A DNA stretch of 64,000 nt from Erythrobacter litoralis (GTDB lineage: Bacteria > Pseudomonadota > Alphaproteobacteria > Sphingomonadales > Sphingomonadaceae), in assembly GCF_001719165.1 (NCBI RefSeq), contig NZ_CP017057.1, positions 868,001 to 932,000 on the forward strand, written 5' to 3'. Below, in pieces: positions 60,488 to 64,000 of the stretch. How positions within the stretch are numbered: position 1 is the stretch's first letter; the number at the start of each line of letters is the position of its first letter. The notes under the pieces were generated by a model that saw only the letters and a program-made list of their open reading frames with translations, ran no database searches and was not told the origin of the DNA. The position numbers and the translations under genes are program-made.

Positions 60488-61767
60488 GCGTGGAACTGGT
60501 CGACCAATTGCGCGGGGCTCTGGGCATCGCGGTGCTGCTCGCGATAGCGTGGGTGCTGAGCGAGGATCGCGCGGCAAACCCCGGTTGGCGCTGGATAGCG
60601 GGCGCGCTGGCGCTGCAGGGTGCGCTCGCTCTGCTGATTGTGCGCGTGCCCTTCGTCTGGGCGGCGATGGGCTATGCCAATGCGGCCGTCTCCGCGATCG
60701 AGCGGGCAACGCTCGATGGGTCCTCCTACATGTTCGGCTATCTCGGCGGTGCGCCGCTGCCCTTCGAATTGAAGGAGGGAGTCACACCGCCCGTCATCAT
60801 CGCCTTCCAGATCCTTCCGCTTGTCATCGTCTTCTCCGCACTTGCCGCGCTGCTGTGGCACTGGGGCGTGCTGCGATGGCTGGTGAACGGCCTTTCCTTC
60901 CTTTTGCGCCGGACATTGGGCGTGAGCGGTGTCGTCGGTCTTTCGGGCGGCGCGAACCTTTTCCTCGGGGTGGTCGAGAGTCCCCTCGTCGTGCGCGCCT
61001 ATTTCGCAAGGATGAGCCGCGCCGAGCTGTTTCAGGTCATGGTGCTTGCCATGGCGACCATTTCGGGCGCGATCCTCATCCTGTATGCCACCACCTTGTC
61101 CGCGACCGTGCCCGATGCGGTCGGCCACATGATCTCCGCCTCGCTTGTTTCACTGCCCGCAGCCTTGCTGATCGCGAAGTTGATGGTACCCGGAAGCGGG
61201 CAGGATCCGGGAACGGAGGTCGAGAAGGAGGAGCCGGGGCTTCGCTACGAATCGAGCATCGACGCGATCGTGAAAGGCACGATGGACGGCATGCAGCTCT
61301 TCCTCGCGGTGGTCGCGGTGATCATCGTCGTCTTCGCTCTGGTCTCGCTCGCCGACCAGGCGCTCGCGCTGCTGCCCGCCGTCGCCGATGAACCGCTTAC
61401 CCTCAAGCGTCTGCTGGGCTGGCTGTTCGCGCCGCTGATGTGGCTGATCGGAGTGCCATGGGCCGAAGCCGAGGCTGCCGGCGCATTGATGGGCACCAAG
61501 GCGATCCTCAACGAATATGTCGCCTATCTCGAACTCGCCGCTCTGCCCGAGGGCACGCTGGGCGTGCGCGGGCTTCTTATCGTTACATATGCCCTTTGCG
61601 GCGTGGCCAACCTCGCGAGCGTCGGCCTGCTCGTCTCGACCATCGGCACCCTGTGCCCGGAACAGCGGGCGGAGGCGGCGGGGCTTGGTATCAGGAGCTG
61701 GATCGCCGGGAACATGGCAAGCGCGATGACCGGAGCATGGATCGGGCTCGTGACAGTGGGCGGATAG
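60484..61767 (+). CDS. Concentrative nucleoside transporter (NupC family)
   Basis: 427 aa from a GTG overlapping the previous stop. About ten helices. CNT signatures are present: PLPFELKEGVTPPVIIAFQI near the N-terminus, GLSGGANLFLGVVESPLVVR (the GXXES-type motif) and the later GTKAILNEYVAYLEL motif with its conserved NEYVAY. It imports nucleosides with H+ or Na+. It lies between a flavoprotein and a phosphatidyltransferase, with no obvious pathway link. Confidence 0.93.
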   Translation: MSVELVDQLRGALGIAVLLAIAWVLSEDRAANPGWRWIAGALALQGALALLIVRVPFVWAAMGYANAAVSAIERATLDGSSYMFGYLGGAPLPFELKEGVTPPVIIAFQILPLVIVFSALAALLWHWGVLRWLVNGLSFLLRRTLGVSGVVGLSGGANLFLGVVESPLVVRAYFARMSRAELFQVMVLAMATISGAILILYATTLSATVPDAVGHMISASLVSLPAALLIAKLMVPGSGQDPGTEVEKEEPGLRYESSIDAIVKGTMDGMQLFLAVVAVIIVVFALVSLADQALALLPAVADEPLTLKRLLGWLFAPLMWLIGVPWAEAEAAGALMGTKAILNEYVAYLELAALPEGTLGVRGLLIVTYALCGVANLASVGLLVSTIGTLCPEQRAEAAGLGIRSWIAGNMASAMTGAWIGLVTVGG

Positions 61768-61775
61768 GGACGGAC

Positions 61776-62378
61776 ATGTTCGACGCGAAGCTGCGCCCGC
61801 TGATCGATCCGCCGCTCAACCGGGCGGGAAAGGTGCTTGCCGCGTGGGGCGTCACGGCAAATGCGCTGACATTGGCGGGCCTTGCGCTTGGCCTCGCGGG
61901 GGCTGCCGCCATCGCTTTCGGGGAGATCGGCGCGGGGCTCGCCCTGATCCTCGCCAATCGGCTTCTTGACGGGCTCGACGGGGCGGTGGCGCGCGCGAAC
62001 GGTCCGACTTCTTTCGGCGGCTATCTCGACATCGTCGCGGACTTTGCCTTCTACGTGGCCGTCCCGCTCGGCTTCGGCGTGCTGGCGGAGGCGAACACGC
62101 TTCCCGCGCTGGTGCTGGTGGCGAGTTTCGTGCTGACCGGGGTGAGCTTCCTCGCATTCGCCGCGATCGCCGCGACGCGCGGCGAGGAAACCGAGGCGCA
62201 CGGGAAGAAGAGCTTCTTCTATTCGACCGGGCTCGCCGAAGGAGGCGAGACGATCGCGATATTCATCGCCATGTGCCTGTTTCCCGGCTGGTTCGGGCCG
62301 ATTGTGTATGGCTATGCCGCGTTGTGCATCCTCACCGTCTTCCAGCGCAGCGCGCTCGCGCTGGCGCGGTTCGGGTAA
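61776..62378 (+). CDS. CDP-alcohol phosphatidyltransferase family protein
   Basis: 200 aa from the ATG at 61776, preceded by GGGACGG and 8 bp after the transporter stop. The family motif D-X2-DG-X2-AR-X8-G-X3-D-X3-D is complete within DGLDGAVARANG then FGGYLDIVAD. About five or six helices. It transfers a phosphatidyl group from a CDP-activated lipid to an alcohol in the inner membrane. The acceptor cannot be told; it lacks the signs of a classic PgsA or PssA. Confidence 0.9.
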   Translation: MFDAKLRPLIDPPLNRAGKVLAAWGVTANALTLAGLALGLAGAAAIAFGEIGAGLALILANRLLDGLDGAVARANGPTSFGGYLDIVADFAFYVAVPLGFGVLAEANTLPALVLVASFVLTGVSFLAFAAIAATRGEETEAHGKKSFFYSTGLAEGGETIAIFIAMCLFPGWFGPIVYGYAALCILTVFQRSALALARFG

Positions 62379-62381
62379 CCC

Positions 62382-63170
62382 TTAAAGGCGCTCAGCAATT
62401 GCGGCACGCAGGGCTCGCAGTCGTTCTGCGTTGGCGCCGAGATCGCTCTGCCCGACTCGGCTGACCGAACGCAGGTCGATCTCGCCATCAGCGACACGCG
62501 CAACTACGTCGTCTCTGAAGCCGAACCAGAAGGTCTGTGCGACGCCCTCGACCCGGCCCGCTTCGATATCCGCTTCGACACCTGAAAGTCCGATGTCCAC
62601 CATCGCTGCACGCACCGCTTCCACCGCTTCGTCCGAAGGACCGGTAAAGGCGATCGGTTCGAGATCGGGGTAGCGTTCGGCGATGACCTCGGCATGGCTC
62701 TGCGCGGCCAGCGTCTGATCGGCTTCGCGCCACATGTCGAGTTCGCCCAGTGGGATCGAATAGTCGTTGAGCGGATTGGCTCCCGTCTCCTGTCGCGCAG
62801 TGAGAGTTTCAGCCGAGAATTGCGGCGGGTCAGCGGTATCGGTCGCCACATCATGGATGGGGTTCGCGCTTCCCTTGGCGGCTGCCGATAGGCCAAGCCC
62901 GACGAAGCCCAGCGGGATGACGAGTGCTACAAGCGCCAGCGGCCAGCCGGTGCGCGGGGACTTGCGCACGATCAGCACCAGGGAAACGATCGCGAGCAGC
63001 GCCGTCACCGCGATCAGCAGCAACCCGCCGCCGAAAGTGAGCGCGAGCAGACCGGTCTGCCAGTCCCACGCTCCGTATTTCGTTCCGAGCGCCGAGATGG
63101 CGAGATAGAGGGGGATGAACAGCGCAAGACCAAGCGCGATTCGAGCGTGAAGCGGGGATTTTTTCTCCAT
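62382..63170 (-). CDS. DUF1499 membrane protein
   Basis: 262 aa. Three N-terminal helices (about 10-28, 38-67, 75-98), then a soluble domain matching DUF1499: NPIHDVATDTADPPQF at its start, and FWFGFRDDVVARVADG then SVSRVGQSDLGANAERL at its end. Function of the family is not known. It converges with the CDP-alcohol gene, three bases apart. Confidence 0.85.
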   Translation of the reverse strand: MEKKSPLHARIALGLALFIPLYLAISALGTKYGAWDWQTGLLALTFGGGLLLIAVTALLAIVSLVLIVRKSPRTGWPLALVALVIPLGFVGLGLSAAAKGSANPIHDVATDTADPPQFSAETLTARQETGANPLNDYSIPLGELDMWREADQTLAAQSHAEVIAERYPDLEPIAFTGPSDEAVEAVRAAMVDIGLSGVEADIEAGRVEGVAQTFWFGFRDDVVARVADGEIDLRSVSRVGQSDLGANAERLRALRAAIAERL

Positions 63171-63399
63171 AGAGGCTGTTTAGCGCCTCGCCGTGCGGGG
63201 GCAATGGCGGGTTGCGACTTGCAATCAATAACGTCTCCGGGCAATCCTTCGGAAACGCATCGGATTTCATGCGTTGTCGGGTCTGAGGTTCGCGGGGGCG
63301 CGAGGTCGAATTGACATCACGCTCCCGCTTTCAATGGCCTTCAATGTGGTTTAATGCCCGCAGCTTCCGCGGGGAATGTTTGTCCAAAGAGGGAAATCT

Positions 63400-64000
63400 A
63401 TGATGAAGCGTACCACTTTCCTGAGCGCCGTGGCGCTCGCCAGCCTCGTGACGCTGTCGGCTTGCGGCGGCGGCAACCAGGAAACTCCGGCCGCTCCGGC
63501 CGGCGAAGAAACCGAAGCCGCTCCTGCCGCCGAAGAAACGGCTGCTGCGGAGGAAGAGGCCGCTCCGGTTCCTGAAGTCGAAGCCAACGGCACGGTGCAC
63601 GAAATCCAGATGCTGACCCGCGATCCCGACGGCAGCGGCCTGCAGGTCTTCAAGCCGCGCCTGATCACCGCCGAAGTCGGCGACACGATCAAGTTCGTCC
63701 CGACCGACCCGACGCACCAGTCCTCGTCGATTCCCGAAATGCTGCCCGCCGGCGTCACCGGCTGGGAAGGTGAGATCAACAAGGAAGTCAGCTACGTCGT
63801 GCCGACTCCGGGTATCTACGGCTACAAGTGCGTGCCGCACTATGCCGCGGGCATGATCGGCATGGTCGTCGTCAAGGGCGATGGAATGACCGACAATCTC
63901 GAAGAAGCGAAGGCTGTGAGCCACCCGGGTCTCGCCGGACGCGAATTCAACGAGATCTTCGAGACTGCCGAAGCGAGGGAATGCTTTCTTCGTAAGCTTC
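63400..64000 (+). CDS. Pseudoazurin-like type 1 copper lipoprotein (3' end beyond window)
   Basis: 200 residues are visible before the window ends, with no stop yet. AGAGGGAAATCT precedes the ATG pair at 63400/63403. The signal peptide ends in the lipobox LSAC (Cys ~22), followed by an Ala/Glu/Pro-rich linker of ~40 residues. The cupredoxin domain starts near EANGTVHEIQML. The copper ligands of pseudoazurin can be read: His in DPTHQSS, then Cys, His and Met in KCVPHYAAGM. Pseudoazurins are periplasmic one-electron carriers, often serving nitrite or nitrous oxide reductases, or cytochrome oxidases. The lipid anchor and linker would tether it to a membrane. It may donate to local cytochromes, but this is inference. 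The antisense frame over it is a shadow. Confidence 0.88.
   Translation, partial: MMKRTTFLSAVALASLVTLSACGGGNQETPAAPAGEETEAAPAAEETAAAEEEAAPVPEVEANGTVHEIQMLTRDPDGSGLQVFKPRLITAEVGDTIKFVPTDPTHQSSSIPEMLPAGVTGWEGEINKEVSYVVPTPGIYGYKCVPHYAAGMIGMVVVKGDGMTDNLEEAKAVSHPGLAGREFNEIFETAEARECFLRKL

Noticed and set aside
63311-63355. TTGACA at 63311 as the -35 box of the pseudoazurin promoter
   Set aside because: No acceptable -10 hexamer lies 16-18 bases downstream; TTTAAT at 63350 is too far away.
1-64000. Search for CRISPR arrays, tRNA/rRNA genes, transposases, integrases and phage genes
   Set aside because: No regularly spaced repeats, no cloverleaf or rRNA-like blocks, and no mobile-element proteins were recognised by eye. 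A tRNA scan would be needed to be certain for tRNAs.

Overview
The window is dense, GC-rich, mostly protein-coding DNA with short intergenic gaps, many stop/start overlaps, TonB-dependent uptake, a complete cbb3 oxidase locus and an Fnr-type regulator. This suggests an alphaproteobacterium of the Sphingomonadales, most likely the Erythrobacter/Erythrobacteraceae group. That assignment is an inference from gene style and gene content, not a database match. I saw no rRNA, tRNA, CRISPR array, integrase or insertion sequence. Genes run off both window ends.

Layout. 1-10254 (+): a two-partner-secretion pair (TpsB end, TpsA-like exoprotein), an exported TPR-CHAT protease-like protein, a CHASE2-type class III nucleotide cyclase and a small exported FecR-like protein. 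10319-11704 (-): an M24 peptidase. 11989-21358 (+): a pentahaem cytochrome, a tandem HbpS/GlcG-like lipoprotein, an outer-membrane beta-barrel and a decahaem cytochrome fused to an LVIVD propeller. 27397-21408 (-), converging on it: a FAD/cyclic-nucleotide-binding/four-[4Fe-4S] fusion, a di-haem-b membrane protein, an FHA-membrane-anchor-decahaem protein and a CpdA-like cAMP phosphodiesterase. A CcmI/NrfG-like TPR protein is transcribed divergently from this operon. 28496-38438: homocysteine methyltransferase, NADP-glutamate dehydrogenase, BCCT transporter, TonB receptor, TPR-sulfotransferase and CsaA. 39793-38483 and 48768-39839 (-): fnr, ccoNOQPGHIS, a small exported protein and hemN. 48949-51728 (+): OmpW and acetyl-CoA synthetase. 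56080-51732 (-): a type-I-secretion-like trio. 56489-62378 (+): KDPG aldolase, two flavoproteins (one fused to a TVP38 membrane domain), a nucleoside permease and a CDP-alcohol phosphotransferase. The window ends with a DUF1499 protein and a pseudoazurin lipoprotein.

The most striking part is 7.3-28.5 kb. Read together, the cofactor motifs describe a possible electron path: NAD(P)H to FAD, to four iron-sulfur clusters, to two stacked b haems across the inner membrane, to an anchored periplasmic decahaem protein, to soluble or outer-membrane multihaem proteins beside an outer-membrane barrel. The same locus encodes enzymes expected to make and destroy cyclic nucleotide, and two cyclic-nucleotide-binding domains inside the electron-entry protein. 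I know of no characterised system with this composition. The path and its cAMP control are inference. The respiratory part (fnr, cco, ompW) carries three perfect Fnr boxes and is a conventional low-oxygen regulon.
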